A DNA stretch of 47,310 bases from an uncultured Muribaculaceae bacterium (GCA_910578805.1 CAJTRS010000001.1:92520-139829), one strand, 5' to 3'. Positions 32,811 to 42,255 are shown, counted from the stretch's first letter. Numbers and translations: made by a program. Notes: generated by a model not told the origin, from the letters alone.

Positions 32811-33662
32811 ATGAGACTACACCTGCCCACAGCGGTCTGCACGGCCGCATTAGCCATGGCCATCACGTCATGCAATACCGATACAGCGACAACCCCGGAA
32901 AACAAGTCACACGAAAGTCCCGACAAGATATCAAACACGGACTTTAAAATGACCATAAAGTCGGCAATACGATATTATGACATCAAGTCCACCGAATATC
33001 CATGCAAACTGTCCCTGCAGGCCACCGTGGACTGGCCTGAAACAATAGGTGAGCACAATCTCGACAATCTGCATTCCTACATCATAGGCTCGGTCAACGA
33101 CAGCGTAAAGGCATCAGACATTGACAGCGCCATACTCACCTATGTGGACACACCGGAACGTTTCGGCCTTGGCGACAGCATATCGCAGGTTACGGCTTTC
33201 AACGGTCTGTCGGAATCAAACTATGAATCAGCCGTGAGGATCAGGTTGATGTCGGTTGATACGGCTACCGTGAATTTCAGTATAGCCAAATGGTCATATA
33301 TGGGTGGTGCTCACCCGATGTCGTACAACACCGTATTCACCTATAATCTAAAGCAGAGCAAAGTCATTGACAATCCGTGGCTCTTCAAACCCGGTTATGA
33401 ATCGACTCTGCAGCCCGTTCTCGAGCAGAGATTCGCTGAAAAAGCCGGCATGACACCAGCCCAACTGAAGAAGACAATGCTTGTAAACAAATTTCCCATC
33501 TCGGAAAATGTATATCTCCAAGACGGGAATATAATGTTCTGTTACAATCCTTACGAGGTTCTCCCCTATTCCTTCGGAGAGATTGATGTCGCCATAGAAC
33601 CCTATGCCGTAAAGGATATCCTCACTCCACAGGCATCGGCTCTGGTTGGCTACGATCAATAG
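32811..33662 (+). CDS. DUF3298/DUF4163-type lipoprotein
   Basis: A 283-residue predicted lipoprotein: signal with lipobox AMAITSC, then a Thr/Ser linker. The C-terminal part has KWSYMGGAHPMSYNTVFTYNLKQSK and later FCYNPYEVLPYSFGEIDVAIE, which is the DUF3298 (RsiV-like) signature with the GGAHP/PYE motifs. In the RsiV family this domain is extracytoplasmic and binds a ligand such as lysozyme; whether it does so here is unknown. The ATG at 32811 was used rather than an upstream TTG. Its last 7 nt overlap the end of the convergent trpS gene. Confidence 0.8.
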   Translation: MRLHLPTAVCTAALAMAITSCNTDTATTPENKSHESPDKISNTDFKMTIKSAIRYYDIKSTEYPCKLSLQATVDWPETIGEHNLDNLHSYIIGSVNDSVKASDIDSAILTYVDTPERFGLGDSISQVTAFNGLSESNYESAVRIRLMSVDTATVNFSIAKWSYMGGAHPMSYNTVFTYNLKQSKVIDNPWLFKPGYESTLQPVLEQRFAEKAGMTPAQLKKTMLVNKFPISENVYLQDGNIMFCYNPYEVLPYSFGEIDVAIEPYAVKDILTPQASALVGYDQ

Positions 33663-34720
33663 AACTTACGGATACCCATTATCTCGCGTGCTTCCTTGAG
33701 TGTGGCGGCAGCCCGTTCACGGGCCCGTTCGGCACCCCGGCGAAGCACGCTGCCTATATAGGCGTCGTCACTGCCTATCTCCAGAATGCGTTCACGGATA
33801 GGAAGCGTGATTTTCAATATATCTTCGGCCAACTGCTTCTTCAGGTCACCATATCGTATGGAGCAGTCGGCGTAAGCGTCCCTGAAATGCTGCACCACTT
33901 CGGGAGCCGAAGTCAGTTCCATGAGTGTGAACAGATTCTGCACGGGTTCTGACACCGGAGAACCGGGCTCCTTGGGGCCTTCATCGGTCACGGCACGCAT
34001 CACTTTCTTACGGAGCACCTTCTCCTCATCGATAAGATAAAGGCAGTTGCCTTCGCTCTTACCCATCTTTCCCGATCCGTCAAGCCCGGGAACCTTCACA
34101 GGCTTTCCGCCGAAGTCGAAGTTTGCAGGCTCCGGGAAAAAGTCCACACCGTAAAACGAATTGAAACGGCGTGCAAAACGACGCGTAAGTTCCAGATGCT
34201 GTTCCTGATCCTTGCCCACAGGCACTTTATGCGCTTTCTGAATGAGTATGTCCACAGCCATGAGTGTGGGATAGGTCAGCAGCCCGGCATTAACACGCTT
34301 ATTGGTCTCACTGCCTATTATCTCTCGTTCTATGTCCTCGCTGTCGGAGTTTATGCCGAGAGCCTTGCGGGCTTTGTCCTTGAACGATGCGGTACGCATG
34401 AGCTCTCCGATGCCTACGTGCATGTTTAGAAGCAGATACAGCTCCGACACCTCGGGCACATCACTCTGCACGAATATGGTGGATTTTTCAGGATCAAGAC
34501 CGGCAGCAAGGTATTCGGTCACGATATTTTTCACATTAGAGTGAAGAAGCGCAGGATCGGGTGTGGTGGTAAGCGCATGCAGGTCGGCTATAAAAAACAG
34601 ATTTTCGTATTTGTCGTCGGCTTGCATTCTTACAAACTTACTCAGAGCGCCGAAGTAGTTTCCGAGGTGCAGATTCCCGGTGGCACGTATGCCGCTAAGC
34701 ACTATTTCCTTTTCGTTCAT
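33656..34720 (-). CDS. trpS: tryptophanyl-tRNA synthetase
   Basis: A 354-residue class I synthetase, normal length for the family. The HIGH-like motif is HLGNYFGAL at 17-25 and the KMSKS-like loop is GKMGKSEGN; the Trp-site DADLHAL-like segment is FIADLHALTT. Start MNEKEIVLSGIRATGNLHLG is typical. It lies 40 nt after an outer-membrane protein gene in the same direction and may be read from that promoter; its own -7 box is not convincing. It overlaps the convergent lipoprotein gene at 33656-33662. Confidence 0.96.
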   Translation of the reverse strand: MNEKEIVLSGIRATGNLHLGNYFGALSKFVRMQADDKYENLFFIADLHALTTTPDPALLHSNVKNIVTEYLAAGLDPEKSTIFVQSDVPEVSELYLLLNMHVGIGELMRTASFKDKARKALGINSDSEDIEREIIGSETNKRVNAGLLTYPTLMAVDILIQKAHKVPVGKDQEQHLELTRRFARRFNSFYGVDFFPEPANFDFGGKPVKVPGLDGSGKMGKSEGNCLYLIDEEKVLRKKVMRAVTDEGPKEPGSPVSEPVQNLFTLMELTSAPEVVQHFRDAYADCSIRYGDLKKQLAEDILKITLPIRERILEIGSDDAYIGSVLRRGAERARERAAATLKEAREIMGIRKFY

Positions 34721-34760
34721 ATATAGTGTAAAATCTATAATATTTGTTTTTCATTTATTA

Positions 34761-35525
34761 TCAAAAGCGGTATCCCACGGTTGCATTGAAATTATAGTTG
34801 TGCAGTGAGGGATTGATTATCCCGTTGCGTCGCGCGGCATTCTTGAGTCCGTACTGGAACTGCGCGCCTACCGTAAGATGCGGGCCGAAATTAAGCGAGG
34901 TGGCCATGTGCAGACCTATATCGCCGCGGTTGAACCCATTGATGAATGTGTCACGTGAATGATAGTAGTCCGTAGAGATATTCACCACACCGGGCACAAG
35001 CTCTCCTATGCCGTTGATATCGGCACGGTATATACGCTGGTGCTGGGTTCCGGAAAACCCGAACGCATAATATGCTCCGGCATCGACATTCCACCTCACA
35101 CTGTGAGCCACATTGAAGCGGAAACTGACAAACAGGGGTATATTGAAACTGTAAGTGGTGTTGTCGATATACACGGCACTCATGCTCTTGTGGTCGGCAC
35201 CGATCACAGCCATGTCAATGTTGTAACTGCCGGTCATGATATCCAATGCCGTACCGAACCCGAGATATTCGCGCAATCCGAACACGGCGCGGGCTCCCGC
35301 GCCGAGCGAATAGCCGGAGTTGACATTCAGTTCCCTTATCTGCGGAAAACAGGCTTCATAATTCTGCTTAACGGCCGCAGCGCCGGCTATGGCATGCACA
35401 TCAACTTCTATGATTTTGCGCGCAGGCGAGAAATCGACAAAACGTGCCGCCGCGGCATCGGACGATGTTACCGCCGCCAATACAGCCAAAGCAAAAATTA
35501 CAGCATTCAAATGACGATTCATCAT
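34761..35525 (-). CDS. outer-membrane beta-barrel protein of unknown function
   Basis: About 254 residues with the start at 35525 (MMNRHLNAVIFALAVLAAVT, a clean signal peptide); the frame is open to 35591, but that would place a long N-terminus before the signal and upstream of the promoter at 35552. The mature part alternates hydrophobic and polar residues in strands (GYSLGAGARAVFGLREYLGFGTALDI, LTVGAQFQYGL) and ends FNATVGYRF, the aromatic end of an outer-membrane barrel. Fits the porin/OMP_b-brl group. Substrate unknown; it is divergent from the YitT gene and precedes trpS. Confidence 0.75.
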   Translation of the reverse strand: MMNRHLNAVIFALAVLAAVTSSDAAAARFVDFSPARKIIEVDVHAIAGAAAVKQNYEACFPQIRELNVNSGYSLGAGARAVFGLREYLGFGTALDIMTGSYNIDMAVIGADHKSMSAVYIDNTTYSFNIPLFVSFRFNVAHSVRWNVDAGAYYAFGFSGTQHQRIYRADINGIGELVPGVVNISTDYYHSRDTFINGFNRGDIGLHMATSLNFGPHLTVGAQFQYGLKNAARRNGIINPSLHNYNFNATVGYRF

Positions 35526-35551
35526 ACACTGCGTCCTTATAAATCGAGAGC

Positions 35552-35559
35552 CAAAGGTA
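35552..35559 (-). promoter_or_regulatory. -7 element of the outer-membrane protein gene
   Basis: Minus-strand TACCTTTG, exact -7 match. Predicted start near 35545, 20 nt before the start codon, which supports the shorter reading frame. Confidence 0.55.
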
Positions 35560-35579
35560 ATAAAAATATTTGATTTTAT

Positions 35580-35610
35580 TTTGTACTCCACTGCCTATGG
35601 CTTAACTTTG
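35580..35610 (+). promoter_or_regulatory. promoter of the YitT-family gene
   Basis: TTTG (35580-35583), 19-nt spacer, TAACTTTG (35603-35610): exact in both boxes. Predicted start near 35617, 15 nt ahead of the ATG at 35632. Confidence 0.75.
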
Positions 35611-35631
35611 CTGAAAAATATACCAATTCAG

Positions 35632-36603
35632 ATGGAACTATCCCGACAAAAATTGTGGCTGTCGTCACGTGACTATTTCTTTATCACTTTCGGCATATTT
35701 CTTTATGCTTTCGGCTTCTCCGCATTCATATTTCAGGAAAAGGTCGTTATAGGCGGACTGGCCGGTTTCGGCACCATAGTGTATTTCCTTTCGGAGAAGT
35801 GGATAGGCTACGGAATACCGGTGGCCATATCGCAGTATGTCATGAACCTGCTGCTGCTGGCATTCGCCTACAAGCCCGTAGGGCGGCAGTTTGTGCTCCG
35901 CACAATATTCGGAGCCACCATAATATCGCTGTTCATAGGTATCCTGATACCGTTGTTTGACAAACCGCTGCTTGACGACCAGCCATTCATGAACGTAATA
36001 ATAGGCGCGCTTATGTGCGGCGTAGGCATAGGCATCACATTCACGCACAACGGCAGCACCGGCGGCACCGACATCGTGGCCGCCATAGCCTCCAAGAAAA
36101 CAAATATAAGCGTCGGACGCACCATGCTGTATGTGGATATGTGCATCATATCCTCCTCTTATTTCATACTGCATGAAGTCGATACCGTGGTCTATGGCTT
36201 CATAGTTACCGTGATAGTGGCCATGATGGCCGATATGATAATCAACACCACACGCCAGGCCGTGCAGTTCACCATATTCTCCCCTCACTGGGAGGAGATA
36301 GCCAATGCCATAAACAATGAGGCCAACCGCGGCTGCACGGTGATCGACGGCATGGGCTGGTACTCTAAACAGCGGGTAAAGATACTGCTCGTAATGTGCC
36401 GCAAAATCGAATCGGTGACCATATACCGCATAATAAAGAGCATCGATGAAAACGCATTTATCACCCAGGCCAATGTCAACGGTGTATATGGCAAAGGATT
36501 CGATGCCTTGAAACTGAAGATAGAACCAAAGAAGCACACCCATTCTTCAGAACCTGCCGATCAGACTAATGGAGATAAAAAAAAGAACATTACTACTGAG
36601 TAA
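35632..36603 (+). CDS. YitT family membrane protein
   Basis: A 323-residue protein. Five or six membrane helices span ~12-195 (FGIFLYAFGFSAFIF, VLRTIFGATIISLFIGIL and others), with the N-terminal DUF161 motif FIFQEKVVIGGLAGFGTI and later THNGSTGGTDIVAAI. The soluble C-terminal DUF2179 domain (residues ~215-300: ANRGCTVIDGMGWYSKQRVKILLVMCRKIE) closes the family fold. A lysine-rich disordered tail follows (KKHTHSSEPADQTNGDKKKN). YitT proteins are suspected transporters of unknown substrate. Start 35632 (MELSRQKLW) follows the promoter; the upstream frame precedes it. Confidence 0.85.
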   Translation: MELSRQKLWLSSRDYFFITFGIFLYAFGFSAFIFQEKVVIGGLAGFGTIVYFLSEKWIGYGIPVAISQYVMNLLLLAFAYKPVGRQFVLRTIFGATIISLFIGILIPLFDKPLLDDQPFMNVIIGALMCGVGIGITFTHNGSTGGTDIVAAIASKKTNISVGRTMLYVDMCIISSSYFILHEVDTVVYGFIVTVIVAMMADMIINTTRQAVQFTIFSPHWEEIANAINNEANRGCTVIDGMGWYSKQRVKILLVMCRKIESVTIYRIIKSIDENAFITQANVNGVYGKGFDALKLKIEPKKHTHSSEPADQTNGDKKKNITTE

Positions 36604-36644
36604 CATTCAATTACCGCAGGTACGCCCTGTTTCGTGACCGATCA

Positions 36645-37070
36645 ATGGCCGACAACTATCTCGAACGTAAAATGGAGGACTATCGGCGTGGTGTCGCACC
36701 ACGTCAGCACGGTTCAGCCGCACATGGCTTAAACCCGTGGCGGGTACTTGTGACTTTCGGAGGCAACGAAACCGGCAGACAATTAGTAACACGTCTGTGC
36801 GGCGCCGGCTGCAAGGTAGCGTTCTGTGACACGGAACTCAGGCGCGGGCGCGCATTATCGCAATCGACAGGCTCACAGTTCCACCCTGTCAACATATGCG
36901 ATGCGGAAGCACTGGAAAGAGCAGCCCGATATGCCTCAGAACATTGGAGCGGCCTTGATGCCATTATCGACACCATGCCGGGGGCGACAGCCGACTTGCC
37001 CCGCATAGCCGAAACACACGGGACTACATTATTGACTGTCAGCAAAGATCAGTCGTCGGATAATTTATAG
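36645..37070 (+). CDS. short Rossmann-fold protein (SDR-like, lacks catalytic half)
   Basis: A 141-residue protein. After ~30 residues (YLERKMEDYRRGV) a Rossmann-like strand-turn-helix appears: WRVLVTFGGNETGRQLVTRLCGAGCKVAFCD, with the acidic residue after the second strand (CDTE) that usually binds the adenine ribose. It then follows SDR order to about beta4 (LDAIIDTMPG). The usual TGxxxGxG reads FGGNETGRQL and the Tyr-x3-Lys active site is absent because the protein stops at ~140 residues. It could be a truncated SDR, a binding protein or a family of its own. It overlaps the end of the convergent EFR1 gene by 22 nt. Confidence 0.6.
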   Translation: MADNYLERKMEDYRRGVAPRQHGSAAHGLNPWRVLVTFGGNETGRQLVTRLCGAGCKVAFCDTELRRGRALSQSTGSQFHPVNICDAEALERAARYASEHWSGLDAIIDTMPGATADLPRIAETHGTTLLTVSKDQSSDNL

Positions 37071-37825
37071 AATCCTCTCGGCAATCTGTATTGTCCGCGC
37101 TTTGCCGTACGGTTCCCATAAGCCACGGCATGATGCGGACACACATGATAACAGGCCAAGCACATGGCACAATCATCGCCCCACTCCGGCACTCCGGAGT
37201 CAATGTTGACATTATTCATGGGACACGCCTTTTCACACAGGCCGCACCCGACACATGCCGATGTGGCACGGAACGGTCCGGGCGAAGTAAGAAAACGCAT
37301 GAACAGCGGATAAATAACACGAGTTTTCAACCATGCCATCTTTCCTCTCACCACAGTGTCGATAGGCGAACAGCACTTTATCGCATGCCCTATCTCCTCC
37401 ACCCTTTTGGGCGCAGACTTCAGTTTATTCCTTACCACAGCCGGAGAATCGACGTCAAACCCCGGCAGAAGCACATATGTATTAGGCATTATAACCGAAT
37501 GGGCCGATACCGGCTTCCAGCCTCTCGACAGCACATCTTTTCGCCACTGCGACGCTACCATGCCACCGTCATCACCACAGGTGCACACCATGAAATGCGG
37601 TACACCGGCGGCACCGTCAATACTCACCGACGACATAAACCGCCGGACAGCCGGAGGCACTCCCCATGAATACACCGGAAACACCCACACCACCCTGCGA
37701 TGACCGGTCAGATCGTATCCGCACGAAACTCCGGAGCCGATTCTCACAACTTCATCGCCAAGGTAGCCTGAGAGCATGCGCGCCACGGCAAGACTGTTAC
37801 CAGTACCGGAAAAACAGAATATCAT
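37049..37825 (-). CDS. EFR1 family flavodoxin-ferredoxin protein
   Basis: A 258-residue redox protein. The N-terminal flavodoxin-like domain binds FMN with FSGTGNS at 4-10. The C-terminal part has two [4Fe-4S] clusters: CVGCGLCEKACPMNN and CAMCLACYHVCPHHAVAYG. This fits the EFR1 (4Fe-4S ferredoxin plus flavodoxin) group, which may pass electrons between flavin and iron-sulfur carriers. It starts 4 nt inside the DUF2027-Smr gene (coupling) and ends inside the last codons of the convergent SDR-like gene. Partner unknown. Confidence 0.85.
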   Translation of the reverse strand: MIFCFSGTGNSLAVARMLSGYLGDEVVRIGSGVSCGYDLTGHRRVVWVFPVYSWGVPPAVRRFMSSVSIDGAAGVPHFMVCTCGDDGGMVASQWRKDVLSRGWKPVSAHSVIMPNTYVLLPGFDVDSPAVVRNKLKSAPKRVEEIGHAIKCCSPIDTVVRGKMAWLKTRVIYPLFMRFLTSPGPFRATSACVGCGLCEKACPMNNVNIDSGVPEWGDDCAMCLACYHVCPHHAVAYGNRTAKRGQYRLPRGFYKLSDD

Positions 37826-38898
37826 CGTATGGTAACCTGGGTGGCACCGTAGCCGTATTCACGAAACGATGCGTCCTGCACATCATGCCCTTTATAGCGA
37901 TGGGTCAGTTCTTTCATTATGGCATTGCGGAGCACACCCTCTCCCTTTCCATGAATGAACACTATTTTCTGGCCTTTCTTCTTTATGTTCTCGTCCATGA
38001 CACGACTGAACTCATCGATCTGCAGATTGAGCATATCACCGTTGGACAATCCACGGATACTGTCAACCAGTTCACCGATATGCAGGTCCACCACTATGGT
38101 ATCACCCTGCATCTTAGCCTTTGACTGCTTCTTGATCACCTTACGCCGCGGTTTGTCCACTGCTTTTTTGGCTTTCAGTGCGTCTTCTAACCGAGATGCA
38201 TCGACCACGGTGGCACGCATGGGCGAATCATTGGTCACCAACTCGAATGCAAGTACCGGTATGTCGAAATACACATTGTCACGGAAACAGTGGAGTTTGG
38301 CAAACTTTGTATTGTCAACCGGCACCTCTATGCTTGCGGGAGACTTGAGCGCAAAGTCCTTATTGCGCTTGAATGCTATGTACTGCACCGCTATCCGGTC
38401 AAATTGCGGCAACTCCTCTTTGGAAAGTTCTCCGATAAACACCTGTATGTTGGGCTCAACCACTCCGGCATAACGCGGGGTCCACTGTGTTGACTCCGCA
38501 CTGCGTGTCATATAACAGAAATACAGGTAATAGTTGGAATCATTCACCAGATATGTGTCGAATCCGGATACCGACAGATGCTTAAGATCAGTAGGTTCAT
38601 AGGCCAGCACTATGTTGAGCCGCTCGCCTCCGGGGGTCTCCTCAAACTCCTCCTCTACAGGCTCGGAGGCAGCCACCACCTGCTGAGGCTGAGCGGCCTT
38701 TGTCACCTGCGCCGGCACTGCCGTATGAGAAGTCTTCACCGGTTCGGGAGCCTGCCCCACCACCACACATTCGCGCAGCAGCACGGGAGTCTCGAATCCG
38801 TCCTCGTCCTCCACATATGCCAGATTATCTTTTATCTTGGTAACGCGTCCCCCGCCCACTGAGTTGAGAAACCGCACCAGCTCTCCTATTTTAGCCAT
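37822..38898 (-). CDS. DUF2027-Smr domain protein
   Basis: A 358-residue cytosolic protein. The N-terminus (MAKIGELVRFLNSVGGGRVTKI) starts the DUF2027 region, including a beta-rich part over ~85-240 and a Pro/Glu-rich linker. The C-terminal ~85 residues (from VVDLHIGELVDS) are an Smr domain: DLHxG-like DLHIG, then HGKGEG, with R/K at the end. Smr domains are nucleic-acid nucleases (MutS2-like or RNA-acting). Its role with the peptidase and EFR1 genes is unclear. It overlaps EFR1 by 4 nt and lies 6 nt after the S41 gene, so the three are one operon. Confidence 0.85.
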   Translation of the reverse strand: MAKIGELVRFLNSVGGGRVTKIKDNLAYVEDEDGFETPVLLRECVVVGQAPEPVKTSHTAVPAQVTKAAQPQQVVAASEPVEEEFEETPGGERLNIVLAYEPTDLKHLSVSGFDTYLVNDSNYYLYFCYMTRSAESTQWTPRYAGVVEPNIQVFIGELSKEELPQFDRIAVQYIAFKRNKDFALKSPASIEVPVDNTKFAKLHCFRDNVYFDIPVLAFELVTNDSPMRATVVDASRLEDALKAKKAVDKPRRKVIKKQSKAKMQGDTIVVDLHIGELVDSIRGLSNGDMLNLQIDEFSRVMDENIKKKGQKIVFIHGKGEGVLRNAIMKELTHRYKGHDVQDASFREYGYGATQVTIR

Positions 38899-38904
38899 AA
38901 TCGA

Positions 38905-41900
38905 TTATTTCTTATTTTCAATATCGTTCAACAATGTGTTTACCGCCGCACGAAGCTGCAAATCTTCACCGAGCACCACTGTGGCAGGGTCATTGGCCAC
39001 CTTGATATCCGGCTCGAGCTGGGTGTTTTCGAGATAATTGCCTTCAGCAGTGCGGAATCCCACCACAGGAATCCCGAACACCAGCGACGGGTCCTGAAGG
39101 GTGACCCAGTTGACACTTGTCATGGTTCCCGGCACGGGCATACCCACAAGCTTACCCAAACCAAGATGGTTATACACCCACGGAGTTCCATGGGCATTGC
39201 TGTAATTGGCCTCGCATATAAGCATCACGCTCGGTTTGTTCCACCTGCGCGACGGCATAACGGAGGTGGTGGTTCCGTGCACGTCCTGTGTCAGATATGT
39301 CTTGCCACTGAAAAGCACCTCTATATCCTCGTGCAGGCGTCCGCCGCCATTCCATCGGGTATCGATCACCATGCCCTCTCGGTCAACATACTTACCCAGC
39401 ATCTTTGCATAGATTTTACGGAAGCTCGCATCGTCCATGGAACGGATATGCACATAACCGAGACGCCCGCCCGACAACTTGTCAACCGCTTCTTCATTGC
39501 GTTTCACCCACCGGTCATACAGCAGAGTGTTCATCTTGGAATCGGATATCGGCAACACCACTTCCGAAGCTTTCTCACCGCCCGGATTGACGAATCCTAT
39601 GAGAGTTTTCTTTCCGGCAGTGTCGGCAAGACGGACAAACGGGTCCTCTTCGTCCGAAAACTCCATACCGTTGACCGCCGTGATCACCGCTCCGGGTTTC
39701 AAAGCGGAATCGGCGCTGTCAAACGGACCGCCGGCCACCACCTCTTCCACTTTCAGTCCTGGACCCCGATAAGAGAGATCATACAACAATCCGAGTGAGG
39801 CCACCGGTTCCTTCGATGACGGAGCCGGACAACTTGCTCCGGTATGCGACACATTGAGTTCACCTAAAAGTTCGCTGAGCATAATAGCAAAGTCATAATT
39901 ATTGTCAATATGCGGCAGGAACCGGGCGTAATCGGCATACAGGCCGTCCCAGTCCACCCCGTGCATATCGGGGTGATAAAAGCGTGCTTTCTCCTCATTG
40001 TAAACATAGCGAAGCATGTATTCACGCTCCTTGGCCGGATCAATCTCCATTGATGCCGAAAGAGTCACATTTTTCACTTTCTCTGTTTTGGGGTCAAACT
40101 TCTTTACCGAACGGCCTATCAGATATATGTTCCCGTCATCGTCCATCTCCATGCCCATACCTGAACCGGTAGCAGCCAGTTTATTGACCACCTTCGTCTC
40201 ACCCTTGCGCAAGGAGTGCTTCCAAAGGTCATAACCTTTCTCAAATGCCGCGAGATAATAAAGCGTCTCGCCGTCTTTACTCAGCGTAGCGTCGGATATA
40301 TCGGCCGAATTGGGAGTCAGGCGCACGGTGCGCATCTCCACCCCGTCAAGATCATATTCTACGGGAGTTTTCTTTTCACTGTCATCGTCCTTATTCCCGT
40401 CGGCCTTTCCTTTTTTATTCTTTCCTTTATCCTTTTTATCTTTATCAGCCTGCTTCTTACGTGATTTCTCCACCTCTTTGAGCAGGGCATAGTCCTCTTC
40501 GCTCAGACGGTAGCGGTCATAGGCGTCCTTGGTAAGAAATGCCAGCATCACATCATACTGCGAACCCCACGAGGCATGGTTGCGCATACCGTAACGCTCC
40601 GATATGAACAACAGGGCATTACCGTCAAGCACCCATCGTGGGCCCTCGTCGAAATATCCTGTAGCGGTTATCTTAGTCAGACGGCCTGTGGCTACATCGA
40701 TCAAAGCTATGTCACCATAAGGATCATGCGACGGCTCATTGTAGTTTATGGCTATCCACCGGCTGTCCGGCGACCAATGGGCCATGAAACCCTTGGTGCG
40801 GCGGGCATTGGTGGAACCGTCGGTTAACTGACGCACCTTGCGGGTATCCATATCCATATCCATAACCATAAGTTTATTGCGGTCAAGGATAAATGCAAGG
40901 CTGTTGCCGTCGGGCGACAGTGAAGGCACCGTACGGTCATGACCGTCAACGGCAAACATCGGGGTCTCCTCCACAAGCGTGGCATTGGAAAAATTCGGAT
41001 CATCGGCACGCGATATAGTGGCTTTGTATATGTTGTAGTTGCCATCACGTTCAGAAGTATAATACAGTTCACGGTCATTCTGTCCCCATGTCACGTCCGA
41101 TTCACCTTCGGGCGTGTGAGTGATCTGACGGGTCGATGAATATTCCGTTGATGTCACGAAAACCTCGCCGCGGTCAATGAAAGCAACCTGTTTGCCCGAC
41201 GGAGACACCGCCGCTTCACGGGCACTTTTCACACTCAGGTTCTTCACAGGGCGTCCGGCATCGACAGTTATGTCTATAGCCACCTTTTCAGGCGCCGCAC
41301 CGCTACGCTTGACATATATCTCGCCATCATAGGCAAATGCCAGAGTTCCGTCGGACGCCTGCGACAGGAATCTAACAGGGTGTCTCTTAAAATCGGTTAC
41401 CCTGGTTACTTGCGACGGATTGCCAATAGGAAAAGAATAGACATTGAATGAACCGCCGTCACGCTCGCTGAGCATATAGACGGTGGAACCGTCAGGCGAC
41501 ACCACCGGATTGCGGTCCTCGCCTCCGCGATCTGTCATATTGGTGTGACTGCCTGACTGTGAATCATAAAGCCACACATCGGAAGTAACCGACGACGTGT
41601 GATGCTTGCGCCAACGGTTTTCCATTCCTTTTATATCCTCATAGAGAAATGATTTGCCGTCGGGCATAAAACTGATATTGACAGCCGGTGTACCGAGCAC
41701 CTGCGTGAATCGTCCGGTGCCGTCCGACGGCACTGCATACAGTTCCGACAATACACGGTGCGGAAACATGACACTTGACGCAGGGTCCTGGATAGACGCG
41801 GAGAATATCACCGACTTTCCATCGGGAGTGAATGCCTCGGGGGTCTCGGCAGCCGAATGATATGTAAGCCTGACGGGGACTCCGCCCGAAGCCGGCATTA

Positions 41901-42174
41901 TGAACACGTCCTTACCGCCATTGCGGTCAGAGGCAAACGCAATTTGGGAACCGTCGGGCGACCACACAGGAGCCGACTCATGGGAGGGCTGTGAGGTAAG
42001 CCTCTCCGCCCTGCCTCCGACGGTAGCCACTTTATATATATCACCTTTATACGTAAAAGCTATCTGCGAACCATCGGGTGAAATCTTCACGTCTCTGAGC
42101 CACAGCGGAGTCTCAGCCCCCGCACCAAGCCAACAACCGACAGCCGTAACCGCCGCAACAAAATACTTAACCAT
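38905..42174 (-). CDS. tricorn-like S41 family peptidase, secreted
   Basis: A 1089-residue protein with a signal peptide (MVKYFVAAVTAVGCWLGAGA). Residues ~25-560 hold two PD40 beta-propeller blocks (SPDGSQIAFTYKGD repeats). A Lys/Asp-rich low-complexity insert lies near 565-605. The core follows: a PDZ-like part (~790-880) and the S41 catalytic domain, with the nucleophile near S992 (NYSNAHGTPW) and the RWNGGG segment near 950. This is the Bacteroidetes tricorn homologue: it trims peptides in the periplasm or outside. First gene of a three-gene operon with an exact promoter at 42224-42255. Confidence 0.9.
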   Translation of the reverse strand: MVKYFVAAVTAVGCWLGAGAETPLWLRDVKISPDGSQIAFTYKGDIYKVATVGGRAERLTSQPSHESAPVWSPDGSQIAFASDRNGGKDVFIMPASGGVPVRLTYHSAAETPEAFTPDGKSVIFSASIQDPASSVMFPHRVLSELYAVPSDGTGRFTQVLGTPAVNISFMPDGKSFLYEDIKGMENRWRKHHTSSVTSDVWLYDSQSGSHTNMTDRGGEDRNPVVSPDGSTVYMLSERDGGSFNVYSFPIGNPSQVTRVTDFKRHPVRFLSQASDGTLAFAYDGEIYVKRSGAAPEKVAIDITVDAGRPVKNLSVKSAREAAVSPSGKQVAFIDRGEVFVTSTEYSSTRQITHTPEGESDVTWGQNDRELYYTSERDGNYNIYKATISRADDPNFSNATLVEETPMFAVDGHDRTVPSLSPDGNSLAFILDRNKLMVMDMDMDTRKVRQLTDGSTNARRTKGFMAHWSPDSRWIAINYNEPSHDPYGDIALIDVATGRLTKITATGYFDEGPRWVLDGNALLFISERYGMRNHASWGSQYDVMLAFLTKDAYDRYRLSEEDYALLKEVEKSRKKQADKDKKDKGKNKKGKADGNKDDDSEKKTPVEYDLDGVEMRTVRLTPNSADISDATLSKDGETLYYLAAFEKGYDLWKHSLRKGETKVVNKLAATGSGMGMEMDDDGNIYLIGRSVKKFDPKTEKVKNVTLSASMEIDPAKEREYMLRYVYNEEKARFYHPDMHGVDWDGLYADYARFLPHIDNNYDFAIMLSELLGELNVSHTGASCPAPSSKEPVASLGLLYDLSYRGPGLKVEEVVAGGPFDSADSALKPGAVITAVNGMEFSDEEDPFVRLADTAGKKTLIGFVNPGGEKASEVVLPISDSKMNTLLYDRWVKRNEEAVDKLSGGRLGYVHIRSMDDASFRKIYAKMLGKYVDREGMVIDTRWNGGGRLHEDIEVLFSGKTYLTQDVHGTTTSVMPSRRWNKPSVMLICEANYSNAHGTPWVYNHLGLGKLVGMPVPGTMTSVNWVTLQDPSLVFGIPVVGFRTAEGNYLENTQLEPDIKVANDPATVVLGEDLQLRAAVNTLLNDIENKK

Positions 42175-42223
42175 AATTCTTCCGTATATGTACCTTTTGA
42201 TATTCTATTTATAAATATACTTA

Positions 42224-42255
42224 CAAAAGTAATCAATTTTAGCCCACACACCAAA
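42224..42255 (-). promoter_or_regulatory. promoter of the S41-Smr-EFR1 operon
   Basis: Minus-strand TTTG (42252-42255), 20-nt spacer, TACTTTTG (42224-42231): exact in both boxes. Predicted start near 42217, 43 nt before the ATG. Confidence 0.75.

Noticed and set aside
35665..36543. 292-codon minus-strand frame in the YitT gene
   Set aside because: Antisense shadow with odd His/Tyr/Gly-rich composition, no recognised family.
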